NCBI GenBank assembly: GCA_017432345.1
Contig: JAFRJI010000011.1
Coordinates: forward strand, 1-44,819
From: Bacillota bacterium
Lineage (GTDB): Bacteria; Bacillota; Clostridia; Peptostreptococcales; Anaerovoracaceae
Length of the DNA stretch: 44,819 nt
Reading direction: 5' to 3'
In this document: one piece after another, positions 26,886 through 35,349 of the stretch
Layout of the letters: each line of letters begins with the position of its first letter
Numbering within the stretch: position 1 is the first letter of the stretch
Notes under the pieces: model-generated
Told to the model about the DNA's origin: nothing
The model's database searches: none
The model's input: the letters and a program-made list of their open reading frames with translations, nothing else
Program-made: the position numbers and the translations under genes

Positions 26886-27995
26886 ATGAAACTTGGAATC
26901 GTGGGCCTGCCGAACGTAGGCAAAAGTACACTGTTCAATGCAATCACAAAGGCCGGTGCCGAAGCGGCCAACTACCCGTTCTGCACCATCGAGCCGAACG
27001 TCGGCGTCGTAACGGTGCCGGATGAGAGAGTCACCACACTGTCGGAGATCTACCACTCAAAAAAGACGATCTACACGACCATCGAGTTCTGCGACATCGC
27101 CGGACTGGTCAAAGGCGCCAGCAAAGGCGAAGGTCTGGGCAATAAGTTTTTGGGACACATCCGGGAAGTCGAAGCCATCGTGCACGTCGTGCGCTGCTTC
27201 GAGGATTCCAACGTCGTTCACGTGGACGGGCAGATCGATCCGGTCTCCGATATCGAGACCATTAACATGGAACTGATCCTGTCCGACATGGAGGTGCTGG
27301 AGCGCCGCATCACGAAGGCAACCAAAATGCTCAAAGGCGACAAGTCCCTGCAGAAGGAAATCGACCTACTGAAGCGCGTCAGCGATTTCATCAGCGAAGG
27401 CAAAGTCGCCCGCATGATGGATCTGGAAGAAGACGAAGCGGCCTTTGTCAAGAGTCTGGATCTGCTGACTTACAAGCCGGTCATCTATGCCGCCAACGTC
27501 GCTGAAGAAGACGCGGCCGGCGACAACGAGACGGCCGGAGTGGACAATCCTTACGTGCAGGCAGTCAAGGCATACGCCGCTGAGGAAGGCTCTGAAGTGG
27601 TCGTCATCTGCGCCAAAGTGGAAGCGGAACTGGCAGAACTGGACGATGAGGAACGGGAGCTGTTCCTCGAAGAACTGGGAATCAAGGAGTCCGGTCTGGA
27701 AAAGCTGATCAAGTCATCCTATCATCTGCTGGATCTCATTTCCTTTATCACAACTGGTGAAGATGAGACGCGGGCTTGGACGATCAAGCGCGGCACCCTT
27801 GCTCCGCAGGCGGCCGGCAAGATCCATACGGACTTCGAGAAAGGCTTCATCCGTTCTGAAACGATCGCTTATGACAAGCTCATGGAGTGCGGCGGCAAGT
27901 TGTCTGCTGCCAAGGAGCACGGCTGGCTCCGTTCCGAAGGCAAAGAGTACGAGGTCAAGGACGGCGACATCTGCCACTTCCTGTTCAACGTATAA
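26886..27995 (+). CDS. ychF: Redox-regulated ATPase YchF (Obg-like)
   Basis: Obg-family NTPase that prefers ATP and associates with ribosomes. It has G1 GLPNVGKST (7-15), the G3 segment [18 protein letters not shown], a coiled-coil insertion (about 130-180) and a C-terminal TGS domain ([20 protein letters not shown] through the final FLFNV). The length of 369 is typical. GGAG precedes ATG at 10 bases. It is monocistronic, ending at a shared bidirectional terminator. Confidence 0.97.
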   Translation: MKLGIVGLPNVGKSTLFNAITKAGAEAANYPFCTIEPNVGVVTVPDERVTTLSEIYHSKKTIYTTIEFCDIAGLVKGASKGEGLGNKFLGHIREVEAIVHVVRCFEDSNVVHVDGQIDPVSDIETINMELILSDMEVLERRITKATKMLKGDKSLQKEIDLLKRVSDFISEGKVARMMDLEEDEAAFVKSLDLLTYKPVIYAANVAEEDAAGDNETAGVDNPYVQAVKAYAAEEGSEVVVICAKVEAELAELDDEERELFLEELGIKESGLEKLIKSSYHLLDLISFITTGEDETRAWTIKRGTLAPQAAGKIHTDFEKGFIRSETIAYDKLMECGGKLSAAKEHGWLRSEGKEYEVKDGDICHFLFNV

Positions 27996-28028
27996 AAAAA
28001 CGGCGGCATCTGCCGCCGTTTTTTTTTT
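27994..28028. terminator. Bidirectional terminator between ychF and the HerA-like gene
   Basis: An A-tract (27994-28000) is followed by a GC-rich stem, CGGCGGC with GCCGCCG around ATCT, and then a T-tract to 28028. The element works in both directions and serves the converging ychF and HerA-like genes; its T-tract overlaps the stop of the latter. Confidence 0.9.
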
Positions 28029-29622
28029 ACTTTTTAAGGAATGTGCCGAAGATGCCGCGGGCCAGCTGTGCGCCGACGTTTCCGCCCAGCGTCTTGCCGA
28101 ACTTGCCGAAGCTCGAACCGACCATCTTGCCGACTTCCCGACCGACTGTTCCGGCCATCGTATTGCCGACCTGATTGGCCGCTTTCTTACGCTTTTCCTC
28201 TTCCTTCGCGACAGCCTTTGCCTCGGCCTGCGCCGCTTTCTCAGCCGCCTTTTCGGCTTCCTTAGCTTCCTTTTCAGCCGCTTTCTCAGCCGCTTCCTGC
28301 TCTGCCTTGGCAGCAGCCGCTTCCGCGTCTTCGATGCCCTTTCTCTGCAAGAACTCGAACGCCGAATCCGGGTCGACCGCCGTCGCGTACTTGCTGTACA
28401 GGAGGCTGCCCTTTATCTTCGCATCCCGCGTCTCGTCGCTAACGGTTCCCATGAGCGACCGCGGAGGCAGGACATAAGCCTTTTGCACGACGCCCGGGAT
28501 CCCGTCGGCTCCCAGGAACGAGATGACCGCTTCGCCGGTCCCCAGATTGAGGATCGTGTCATATGTATCGAAATCCGGATTCTCACGGAACGCGTCCGCA
28601 GCCGCGCGGACCATCTTCTGGTCGGCCGGCGTGAAGGCGCGCAGTCCGTGCTGCACCTTGTTGTTCAGCTGCGCGATGATACTGTCCGGAACGTCCTTTG
28701 GATTCTGCGTGCAGAAGTAGACGCCGACGCCCTTGGAGCGGATCAGTTTCACGACCTGCTCAATCTTCTCAAGCAGCGTTTTGGAAGCATCCGCAAAGAG
28801 CAGATGCGCCTCGTCAAAGAAGAAGACCATCTTCGGCTTATCCAGATCGCCGACTTCCGGCAGCGTTTCGAACAGTTCCGACAGCATCCAAAGCAGGAAC
28901 GTGGAATAGAGTTTGCTGTTGTTGATCAGGCTGGAGCTGTCGAGAATGTTGATGACGCCCTTGCCGTTGTCCTGCGCCAGCCAGTCGCTGATGTTCAGCG
29001 CCGGTTCGCCGAAGAACACATCGCCGCCCACCGTTTCCAGTGAAACGATGGCTCTGGTGATGACGCCGATGGACGCGCTGCTGATCTTGCCGTAATCCGC
29101 CTGGAAATCCGCGGAGTGATCATCGACGTAATTCAGCAGTGCCTTTAAGTCTTTCGTATCGATGAGCAGCAGATTCTGATCGTCCGCGATCTTGAACACG
29201 ACCGACAGGATATCACTCTGCAGATCGTTGAGCCCCAGGATCCGCGCCAGAAGCAGCGGTCCCATTTCGGAAACGGTCGTCCGCAGCTGGATGCCGTTGG
29301 CTCCGAACAGATCCCACAGCACGACCGGATATCCCTGATACTCGAATCCGTGCTCCGCCAGACCGAACCGCTCGATCCTCTTCTGCATATCTTCGCTGTC
29401 CTGACCCGGTGCCATCATGCCGGCGATGTCGCCCTTGACATCCGCCATGAACACCGGTACGCCCATATCGCTGAATGTTTCCGCCATGACCTTGATGGTC
29501 ACGGTCTTACCGGTTCCTGTAGCGCCGGCGATGAGCCCGTGACGGTTTACCATCTTCGGTTCCATATAGACGGGTTCCCCCGCTTCATTATTCGCCAGCC
29601 AGATTTTTTCTTCTCTTAACAT
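28027..29622 (-). CDS. HerA/YjgR-type ATPase (DUF853)
   Basis: Predicted HerA-FtsK superfamily ATPase of 531 residues. Walker A is GATGTGKT (33-40) and Walker B is in FFFDEAHLLF (about 261-270). FCTQNPKDVPDSI and a C-terminal Ala/Glu/Lys-rich coiled coil (about 420-475) precede a Gly-rich end, GTFLKK. This matches the DUF853/YjgR family of uncertain function, not the archaeal DNA-repair HerA-NurA pair. The start at 29622 has AAGGAG 7 bases upstream; an earlier ATG lies within that ribosome site. It is the last gene in the minus-strand run that starts with iorA, 34 bases after the nuclease gene. Confidence 0.88.
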   Translation of the reverse strand: MLREEKIWLANNEAGEPVYMEPKMVNRHGLIAGATGTGKTVTIKVMAETFSDMGVPVFMADVKGDIAGMMAPGQDSEDMQKRIERFGLAEHGFEYQGYPVVLWDLFGANGIQLRTTVSEMGPLLLARILGLNDLQSDILSVVFKIADDQNLLLIDTKDLKALLNYVDDHSADFQADYGKISSASIGVITRAIVSLETVGGDVFFGEPALNISDWLAQDNGKGVINILDSSSLINNSKLYSTFLLWMLSELFETLPEVGDLDKPKMVFFFDEAHLLFADASKTLLEKIEQVVKLIRSKGVGVYFCTQNPKDVPDSIIAQLNNKVQHGLRAFTPADQKMVRAAADAFRENPDFDTYDTILNLGTGEAVISFLGADGIPGVVQKAYVLPPRSLMGTVSDETRDAKIKGSLLYSKYATAVDPDSAFEFLQRKGIEDAEAAAAKAEQEAAEKAAEKEAKEAEKAAEKAAQAEAKAVAKEEEKRKKAANQVGNTMAGTVGREVGKMVGSSFGKFGKTLGGNVGAQLARGIFGTFLKK

Positions 29623-29656
29623 ACGCTTCTCCTTTTCTTTCAAGCAAAGGCTTTCG

Positions 29657-30601
29657 TTATGGTTCGCACATGCCGCAAGGGTCGTATCCCTGCTTGATCA
29701 GTTCCTGCCTTGTGGCTTTGACTTTCTTCTTGTTCCAGTCGGAGATATCAGCTACGCCGGAACAGCTCGGATAATGGAATTTCATTGAATTCGTATTCAA
29801 AATGTAGACTCTCTTGTTGTTCGGTTTCTGCGCCTGTCCGGTCACGGCGGTGGAATCCACCGCGCCCGTCTTGTAGTTGATCACGGCGCCGTCTGTCCGG
29901 ACGTTATAGCAGTACACATTGAAACTGAGGCCGCGGCCCTTGTCCTCTACCGATTCCGCTTCCATCTGCACGCCGCGGGCGACCAGTTCTTTGCCCGAAA
30001 AAATCGGCGTCACCCGGTACAGAACGTGCTTGCGGGGATTGTCTTCCAGGTAGCGCGCTGTCCGCCCTTCCAGAATCCGCATCGCGTTGTAGTTGCAGTC
30101 ATGGGTCCCCGTAATGAGGTTCTGCGGATTGGCGTTCTCGCCGGAAAGCGCCCATGCGATCAGGTGCATGCGCTCCCACTCCATGCCGCTGTGCCATCCC
30201 GACGGATGGACCGAACTGATGTCACCGCGTTCTTCGCGCTTCTGGTCGGGCATCTCCGAATAGCACAGCGATGCTTGCGCGACGGTGCAGCGCCCCATCT
30301 TGTCCAGATCCCCGAAGAACTTATAGGCTTCCTTCGCCTCTTTCAGCTCCGCGTCCGTAAACGAGGGCTTGTTGCCGTTCAATTCGACGTACCTTTGCCC
30401 GTCATACGGCGGAAGGTCCTTCAGCGTAATGACTGCTGTATCATTATTGCTCTCTGCAGTGCCGTCGTCCGAAATTTCTCCGTTCGTGCCGCACGCCGTC
30501 AGCAGCCCCAACGCCAGGATCAGCGACAAAAGCAGCACGGCAAGACGCCGCCCGCCGGCTGCTTTATTCTGTCTCAATTGTTCTGCTTCAAAAAGTCTCA
30601 T
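29657..30601 (-). CDS. Membrane-anchored lipoprotein DNA/RNA non-specific endonuclease
   Basis: 314 residues. A cytoplasmic stub of 19 residues is followed by a hydrophobic signal ending LLTACG, a lipobox, so the protein should be lipidated and face outward. The nuclease domain (about 85-240) belongs to the EndA/NucA-like family: FGDLDKMGRCTVAQASL, the catalytic-region ERMHLIAWALSGENANPQN and HVLYRVTPIF. In place of the classical DRGH the motif reads ERMH, so the histidine is kept. Residues about 268-314 form a separate Cys-rich module (FHYPSC then GYDPCGMC), as in Ada-like metal-binding tails. Likely role: degradation of external DNA for nutrition or uptake. It is 9 bases after the FrhB-like gene and has a poor ribosome site. 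Confidence 0.88.
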   Translation of the reverse strand: MRLFEAEQLRQNKAAGGRRLAVLLLSLILALGLLTACGTNGEISDDGTAESNNDTAVITLKDLPPYDGQRYVELNGNKPSFTDAELKEAKEAYKFFGDLDKMGRCTVAQASLCYSEMPDQKREERGDISSVHPSGWHSGMEWERMHLIAWALSGENANPQNLITGTHDCNYNAMRILEGRTARYLEDNPRKHVLYRVTPIFSGKELVARGVQMEAESVEDKGRGLSFNVYCYNVRTDGAVINYKTGAVDSTAVTGQAQKPNNKRVYILNTNSMKFHYPSCSGVADISDWNKKKVKATRQELIKQGYDPCGMCEP

Positions 30602-30610
30602 CTGAAAACG

Positions 30611-31732
30611 TTACTTGATGTACTCTTCAAAGGCTTTTCTGGACGGTTCCAGATAGCCTAGATCGCTGCCCTGCTCCAGCAGAGCCTCGACGGCTTTTGC
30701 TTTCTTGGAAGCAGCGGCCTTCTTCAGCTTGTCGAAGGCTGCAGCCTTTGCATCCGCGTCGCCGAAGGAACGGAATTCGAGAACGCCCTTCTCGCGGGCC
30801 AGTTCCACGAGCTTCTGTCCTTTTTCGCTCCGGACGATCAGCTGGTTCCAGCCTTTGTCGACGTCCCAGCCTTCGCTGCTCCGCGCACCGCCCACCGAAA
30901 GGTCAGCGAACTCAGCCGTCATGTCGTAGCAGTAATTGCAGTTCTTGCGTACCAGCGGCAGGACTTCATCCAGATCGATCTGCTTGTCGTCCAGATCCAT
31001 GCGGTGGTACTTGCTCGGGAGAATGTCCACGTGGGCGCCATCGCCGAAGGCTTCCATGCCCTTCCAGTCCAGGCCCCATCCGCAGAACAGGCCGAATACC
31101 ATGCCGATATTGTCCGCATTGTTCTCGTTGTCTTCGAACGGCTTTGCCATCATCTTGTAGGCCGCCAGGGTTTTGCATGGTGTTCCGACTACGCCGATGT
31201 TTTTGTAGACGTCGTCTTTCAGCGCTTCGTTGAGCACCGCCATGGTCGGCGGGATCTGGAAGCTGCTGCCGCCGCACTTCCGGACTTCCGCCGGATCGGT
31301 GACCAGGCAGCCCGCCGGATCCAGCGTGCCGGATCCGTCCGCCTCACCGGCTGCGCCTGCTTTGCTCAGGACCGCCGCGTCGATGAATCCTTCTGCCAGC
31401 GCCAGTTCCACCAGCGCCGTGACCGTACCGCCGTGCTGGGCGTTGGCACGGATCTCAGGATCCGCCGCCCGCGTCAGATACAGCTCTTTCACCGGGCCGA
31501 GCTGCGGAATGACATCCGCCGCGTTAAAGAACTTGCCCATGAGGGCGTCCAAATCGGCCGGCATTCTCGGACAGAAGTATTTGCATCTGCCCTCTTTGCG
31601 GTCGCACTCGTAATCGACGAAGGTGCGGCCTTCATAGGATCTCCAGTACGGGCACATGCCCTGGCAAGCGCCGCAGTTGGTGCAGAGATCCGTCTTAACT
31701 ACTTTTCGTTCCAGTTCTAAAATACTTAACAT
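30611..31732 (-). CDS. FrhB/FdhB-family flavin and Fe-S oxidoreductase subunit
   Basis: 373 residues resembling the beta subunit of coenzyme F420 hydrogenase/dehydrogenase. An N-terminal ferredoxin motif CTNCGACQGMCPYW is followed by a second Cys set (CDRKEGRCKYFCP), then the FrhB N domain (HGGTVTALVELALAEG) and the C domain (GTPCKTLAAYKMM, FGLFCGWGLDW, KNCNYCYDMTAEFADLSVGG). Such proteins bind FAD and pass electrons between ferredoxin and a partner. Bacteria without F420 use them with other acceptors. It follows the IOR genes by 12 bases and so probably handles electrons from IOR, which is an inference. GGAGGT precedes ATG. Confidence 0.87.
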   Translation of the reverse strand: MLSILELERKVVKTDLCTNCGACQGMCPYWRSYEGRTFVDYECDRKEGRCKYFCPRMPADLDALMGKFFNAADVIPQLGPVKELYLTRAADPEIRANAQHGGTVTALVELALAEGFIDAAVLSKAGAAGEADGSGTLDPAGCLVTDPAEVRKCGGSSFQIPPTMAVLNEALKDDVYKNIGVVGTPCKTLAAYKMMAKPFEDNENNADNIGMVFGLFCGWGLDWKGMEAFGDGAHVDILPSKYHRMDLDDKQIDLDEVLPLVRKNCNYCYDMTAEFADLSVGGARSSEGWDVDKGWNQLIVRSEKGQKLVELAREKGVLEFRSFGDADAKAAAFDKLKKAAASKKAKAVEALLEQGSDLGYLEPSRKAFEEYIK

Positions 31733-31744
31733 TCCGGCACCTCC

Positions 31745-32005
31745 TTACGTCAACACGACAAGGAGTCCGTGGATTCTGATATCCATACATTCCACTCCTT
31801 CAGGAACGTATGTCTCGAGGGTCGCGCCCAGCTTGCACATCCTGTCTTCGAACAGGAACTGGTAGCCGCCCTTCTTTTCTTCGATGAAGCCTTCTTCGAT
31901 GAGCATGGCCGCGATCTCCTTGAACGTCTTGTCGACCGGGACATCCATTTCAAAAAAGGTCTTGTACAGAGGGTGTGAAAATCTGACTTTCTGTGTTGCT
32001 GCCAT
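31745..32005 (-). CDS. Small beta-grasp-like protein inside the IOR operon
   Basis: 86 residues, no signal peptide. The pattern is a first strand pair (KVRFSHPLYKTFFEMDVP), a helix (TFKEIAAMLIEEGFI), then GYQFLFEDRMCKLGATLETY and a closing MDIRIHGLLVVLT. This resembles the ubiquitin-like EsaB/YukD fold, a resemblance I infer by eye. It ends in VVLT without a diglycine, so conjugation is unlikely. Its ATG shares an A with the iorB stop (TAATG), and GGAGGGG lies just upstream, showing coupled translation with iorB. A subunit or assembly role for IOR or the FrhB-like protein is plausible but unproven. Confidence 0.75.
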   Translation of the reverse strand: MAATQKVRFSHPLYKTFFEMDVPVDKTFKEIAAMLIEEGFIEEKKGGYQFLFEDRMCKLGATLETYVPEGVECMDIRIHGLLVVLT

Positions 32006-32613
32006 TACTTGCCCCTCCTTTCCTTAATGGCGTCGTACCCGGTCATGAAAACTTCCTTGTTCATGTCCAGGACTTTGCCCTTAAAGTTCTGTTCCAACGC
32101 TTTATAGAATTCTTCCGGTTCGATCGGCATTTCATCCATCGCCGCGAGCGCGCCCATCATGATGATGTTCGCCACCTTGGCGTTGCCGGCTTCGACGGCC
32201 ATTTCCGTTGCCGGCAGCGGATAGCTCTCCGCGCAGCTGGCAGTGATTTCCGCAGCGATATCCTCCAGTGCCGGATATTCATCTTCGCCGATCAAAACGC
32301 CCAGCGGATACGCCGGTCTCGTATCGTAGATCACTTTCGTGTTTTCGTTTCCGTATACGCGCAAAATCCTGAGTGCTTCCACCGGTTCGAATGCAACGAC
32401 GATGTCCGCCTGTCCGTGCGGGATCAAAACGCCCCGTTCCCGTTCATCGGACACTCTCAAGTGGCTCATGACCGAGCCGCCTCTCTGGGAAGCGCCGTAA
32501 GTTTCGCCGACGCTCACCTTATACCCCTTTTCGACGAGGGCGGAACCCATCAGCCCGGACGCCAGGATGTTACCCTGTCCGCCGATTCCGCAAATTACTA
32601 CGTTTACGTTCAT
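32005..32613 (-). CDS. iorB: Indolepyruvate:ferredoxin oxidoreductase, beta subunit
   Basis: Gamma-type domain of 2-oxoacid:ferredoxin oxidoreductases, partner of IorA. The 202 residues start VNVVICGIGGQGNILASGLMG and include SVGETYGASQRGGSVMSHLR, which matches the family. IOR oxidatively decarboxylates aryl pyruvates from aromatic amino acids to acyl-CoA, reducing ferredoxin. Its ATG overlaps the iorA stop (TAATG), and the same arrangement links it to the next small gene. Confidence 0.95.
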   Translation of the reverse strand: MNVNVVICGIGGQGNILASGLMGSALVEKGYKVSVGETYGASQRGGSVMSHLRVSDERERGVLIPHGQADIVVAFEPVEALRILRVYGNENTKVIYDTRPAYPLGVLIGEDEYPALEDIAAEITASCAESYPLPATEMAVEAGNAKVANIIMMGALAAMDEMPIEPEEFYKALEQNFKGKVLDMNKEVFMTGYDAIKERRGK

Positions 32614-34538
32614 TATGCCTCGCCTCCTTTCTCAGCTTTTGCGCCATCCGGCTCTTCAACCTGTATCGCGCCTGCCGGACAGATCTTGGCGCAAACGCCG
32701 CAACCTACGCAGACGACTTCATCGATCGCCGCGCAGTCCTTCTCGAAATCCCAAACGTTGCCCGGGCATCCCCAGACGCGGCTGCAGTAGCGGTCGCATC
32801 CGCAGTTGTCGCCGCGGCACTTGTCCGTATCGACCCAGACCTTCTTCTTTTCTCTGGTCTTGGCAGCCAGCGTCGCGCACGGCTGCAGGAGGATGAGAAC
32901 CTTCAGGCCCTTTGTCCGGATGAGGTCGGTGATCAGCTGCGTCGTCTCTTCGACGTCGAACGGATCGGCCGTCCATACTCTACATCCCAGCGATTCGCAA
33001 AGCGCCTGGATGGAGATCTTCTCAGTTTCATAGCCCATCGCCGTCTCGCCGGTTCCCGGATGCGGCTGGAAGCCCGTCATCGCGGTGGCCGAGTTGTCGA
33101 GAACGATGTGCAGAATATTGGCGTTGTTCATCTTGGCGTTGATCAGCCCCGGCACCACCGTATGGAAGAAGGTCGAGTCACCGCAAAGGCTGACGACCGG
33201 CTGATCGAATCCATAGTTGGTCAGCTGTCCGAGACCTTCCGCCGCACTGATTCCTGAACCCATGCAGCTCATGAAGTGGTAGCCGTACTGGCCCGCTCTC
33301 TGGCCGGCCATGGTATAGCATCCGATGTCGCCCATGACGACACCGTGGTTTCCTTCTCTCCGCAGCGCCTGTTTCAGGATGAAGAAGGAGGCTCTATGCG
33401 GACATCCGGCGCAGAACGTCAACTCTCGTTCCGGAATCGCCAGTCCTTCGGCCGCCGGGCATCCTTCGCCGCCGCAGGCCGGAGCCTTTGCATCATCCGC
33501 TACGCCGGCGAATTCCTTCAGCGCCTTGGTGACGACTTCCGGATTGAGTTCGCCGATCTTCGGCAGGATGTCAGCTCTTCCGCAGATCTCAACCGGGATC
33601 TGGTACTTGCCGGCGATCGCCGCGATATGTTCTTCGAGGAACGGATCGACTTCTTCCACAACAAGAACCTTTTCCGCCTTGCGCAGATACTCGCAGATGA
33701 GTTTTTCCGGCAGCGGCCACAGCGTGCCCAGACTCAGAACGCCCACTTCGTCTTGGATGCCGATGTCTTCAAGGGCGTCCAATGTGTACTTCATTCCCGT
33801 ACCGCCGGTGATGATCAGTTTTTTGGCGTCTTCCTGACCGTTGTAATGGTTGAATTCGCTGACTTCAAAGGCGCCTCTTGCCCGTTCCAGTTTCTCGAGC
33901 AGGAACGAGTGCAACCAGTTGATGCCGACCATACGGTCCCATTCGCCAATCGGTGTGAACGGCCGCTTCTCCGGCAGTTCGCCTAGTTTCACGCCACCTC
34001 TGCCGTGGCAGATTCTCGTGGTGACGCGCACCAGGATCATCTGTTCCAGTTCTTCGGACAGTTCCAGCGCGTACGGGATCATGTCTTTGGTTTCCTGTAC
34101 GGTCGCCGGTTCCAGCAGCGGGATATTGGCGGAGATCGCCAGGTGCCTTGAATCGAATTCATTCGTGCTGGAGTGCGAATCCGGGTCGTCCGAGCTGACG
34201 ATGACCAGACCGCCTTTGATTCCGCCCAGCGCACCGCAATGGATCGTATCGCTCTGCACCAGAAGTCCGTTCTGCTTGACGATGCAGATGGATCTGGCGT
34301 TGGCAAAGGATGCGCCCATGCAGGACTGCAGCGCGGTCGTCTCATTGGTCGACCACTCTGCGCGGAATCCCATCTTCTCTGCGATGTGTCCCAGCATGCC
34401 CAGTACCTGCGATGAAGGCGAGCCTGGATACGAAGAAGCAAAGTGAATGCCTCCCTCCAGTGCGCCCCTCACGATGGCTTCATTGCCCTGCATCAGGTAC
34501 GTCTTGCCGGGTTCATTTTTCGTTGTCATCCATTCCAC
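32613..34538 (-). CDS. iorA: Indolepyruvate:ferredoxin oxidoreductase, alpha subunit
   Basis: TPP-dependent catalytic subunit of 641 residues. An N-terminal pyrimidine domain has FASSYPGSPSSQV. The TPP region includes GDIGCYTMAGQ (near 401) and LCGDSTFFHTVVPG (near 449), with the C-terminal pair of cluster motifs at CRGDNCGCDRYC and CVGCGVCAKICPAG (near 606). It is first in its operon. The start is GTG at 34538, with AAGGAAG 9 bases upstream; an ATG three codons later is an alternative. A promoter lies at 34578-34606. Confidence 0.95.
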   Translation of the reverse strand: MEWMTTKNEPGKTYLMQGNEAIVRGALEGGIHFASSYPGSPSSQVLGMLGHIAEKMGFRAEWSTNETTALQSCMGASFANARSICIVKQNGLLVQSDTIHCGALGGIKGGLVIVSSDDPDSHSSTNEFDSRHLAISANIPLLEPATVQETKDMIPYALELSEELEQMILVRVTTRICHGRGGVKLGELPEKRPFTPIGEWDRMVGINWLHSFLLEKLERARGAFEVSEFNHYNGQEDAKKLIITGGTGMKYTLDALEDIGIQDEVGVLSLGTLWPLPEKLICEYLRKAEKVLVVEEVDPFLEEHIAAIAGKYQIPVEICGRADILPKIGELNPEVVTKALKEFAGVADDAKAPACGGEGCPAAEGLAIPERELTFCAGCPHRASFFILKQALRREGNHGVVMGDIGCYTMAGQRAGQYGYHFMSCMGSGISAAEGLGQLTNYGFDQPVVSLCGDSTFFHTVVPGLINAKMNNANILHIVLDNSATAMTGFQPHPGTGETAMGYETEKISIQALCESLGCRVWTADPFDVEETTQLITDLIRTKGLKVLILLQPCATLAAKTREKKKVWVDTDKCRGDNCGCDRYCSRVWGCPGNVWDFEKDCAAIDEVVCVGCGVCAKICPAGAIQVEEPDGAKAEKGGEA

Positions 34539-34577
34539 TTGTTTTCACTTCCTTTTTGTTTTAATTTCAACAAGAAA

Positions 34578-34606
34578 ATTATAGCACTTTAGCGCTTTGC
34601 TGAAAA
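34578..34606 (-). promoter_or_regulatory. iorA operon promoter
   Basis: On the minus strand TTTTCA (34601-34606) and a perfect TATAAT (34578-34583) lie 17 bases apart, about 40 bases before iorA. It is divergent from the promoter at 34630-34658, with 23 bases between the two -35 boxes. Confidence 0.65.
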
Positions 34607-34629
34607 GAAAAAATACGGCGCCTATGGTA

Positions 34630-34658
34630 TTGCGCAAATGCCTTTTTGTGAATATAAT
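34630..34658 (+). promoter_or_regulatory. Promoter of the DUF937-NTPase pair
   Basis: TTGCGC (34630-34635) and a perfect TATAAT (34653-34658) are separated by 17 bases, about 50 bases before the start at 34709. Confidence 0.7.
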
Positions 34659-34708
34659 TATTGTTAGAATGATTGAACCGTTATTTCCTGTATCCAAAGG
34701 AGACGAAT

Positions 34709-35347
34709 ATGAATTTATTTGATTTGTTAAGCCAATCCATGATGTCTAATCAGTCAGTCGACGCGCTGTCTCAGAAGACCGGCGAAAGCCCGGTACAGAT
34801 CAAGAAACTTCTCGCGATCGCGATTCCGCTTCTGATCCTGTATATGACGAAGAATGCTTCCTCGAAGGAAGGTGCCGGCTCATTGGCACAGGCTCTGACG
34901 CAGCACAAAGAAACCGGCGCTGTCGATCAGCAGATTGCAAAATCCGATGAAGCTGATGGTGAAAAGATCCTCGGCCACATCTTTGGCAACAATACCCAGA
35001 ATGTAATGGGCGGTCTGGCACAGAATTCCGGCATGAACATTGGATCCGTTGTTAAGATCCTCGCGATCCTGGCTCCGATCCTGCTCAGCGGCCTGTCCGC
35101 AGCGACCAACCACGCAAGCAACAACGCAGTGGCAGCTCCGAGCGGCGGATTCAACCTGAGCGACGGACTCGACCTGGGCGACATCTTCAGCCTCTTCGGC
35201 GGAGCTGCAAAACCACAGCAGGCGCCACAGCAGGCTGGTTTCAATATGGACCTGCTCGGTTCCCTTCTCGGCGGCAACAGCAAACCTCAGCAGAGCGGCA
35301 TCGATGGCTCCGCGCTTATCAATGCACTGCTGTCAGTTATGAAATAG
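34709..35347 (+). CDS. DUF937 family protein
   Basis: 212 residues. The N-terminal half matches DUF937 (YidB-like): NLFDLLSQSMMSNQ, a conserved short helix with KLLAIAIPLLILYMTKNASSKEGAGSLAQAL, and GEKILGHIFGN. A second hydrophobic helix follows (IGSVVKILAILAPILL), then a Gly/Gln-rich, low-complexity C-terminus (PQQAPQQAGF). The function of the family is unknown. The start at 34709 has AAAGGAG 8 bases upstream; an in-frame TTG 36 bases earlier lacks one. It is followed after 2 bases by the NTPase gene. Confidence 0.85.
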   Translation: MNLFDLLSQSMMSNQSVDALSQKTGESPVQIKKLLAIAIPLLILYMTKNASSKEGAGSLAQALTQHKETGAVDQQIAKSDEADGEKILGHIFGNNTQNVMGGLAQNSGMNIGSVVKILAILAPILLSGLSAATNHASNNAVAAPSGGFNLSDGLDLGDIFSLFGGAAKPQQAPQQAGFNMDLLGSLLGGNSKPQQSGIDGSALINALLSVMK

Positions 35348-35349
35348 CC

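Noticed and set aside
28027-30601. HerA-NurA-type DNA repair or defence pair formed by the ATPase and the nuclease
   Set aside because: The nuclease has a lipoprotein signal and should act outside the cell, while the ATPase is of the cytoplasmic DUF853 type; adjacency is probably incidental.
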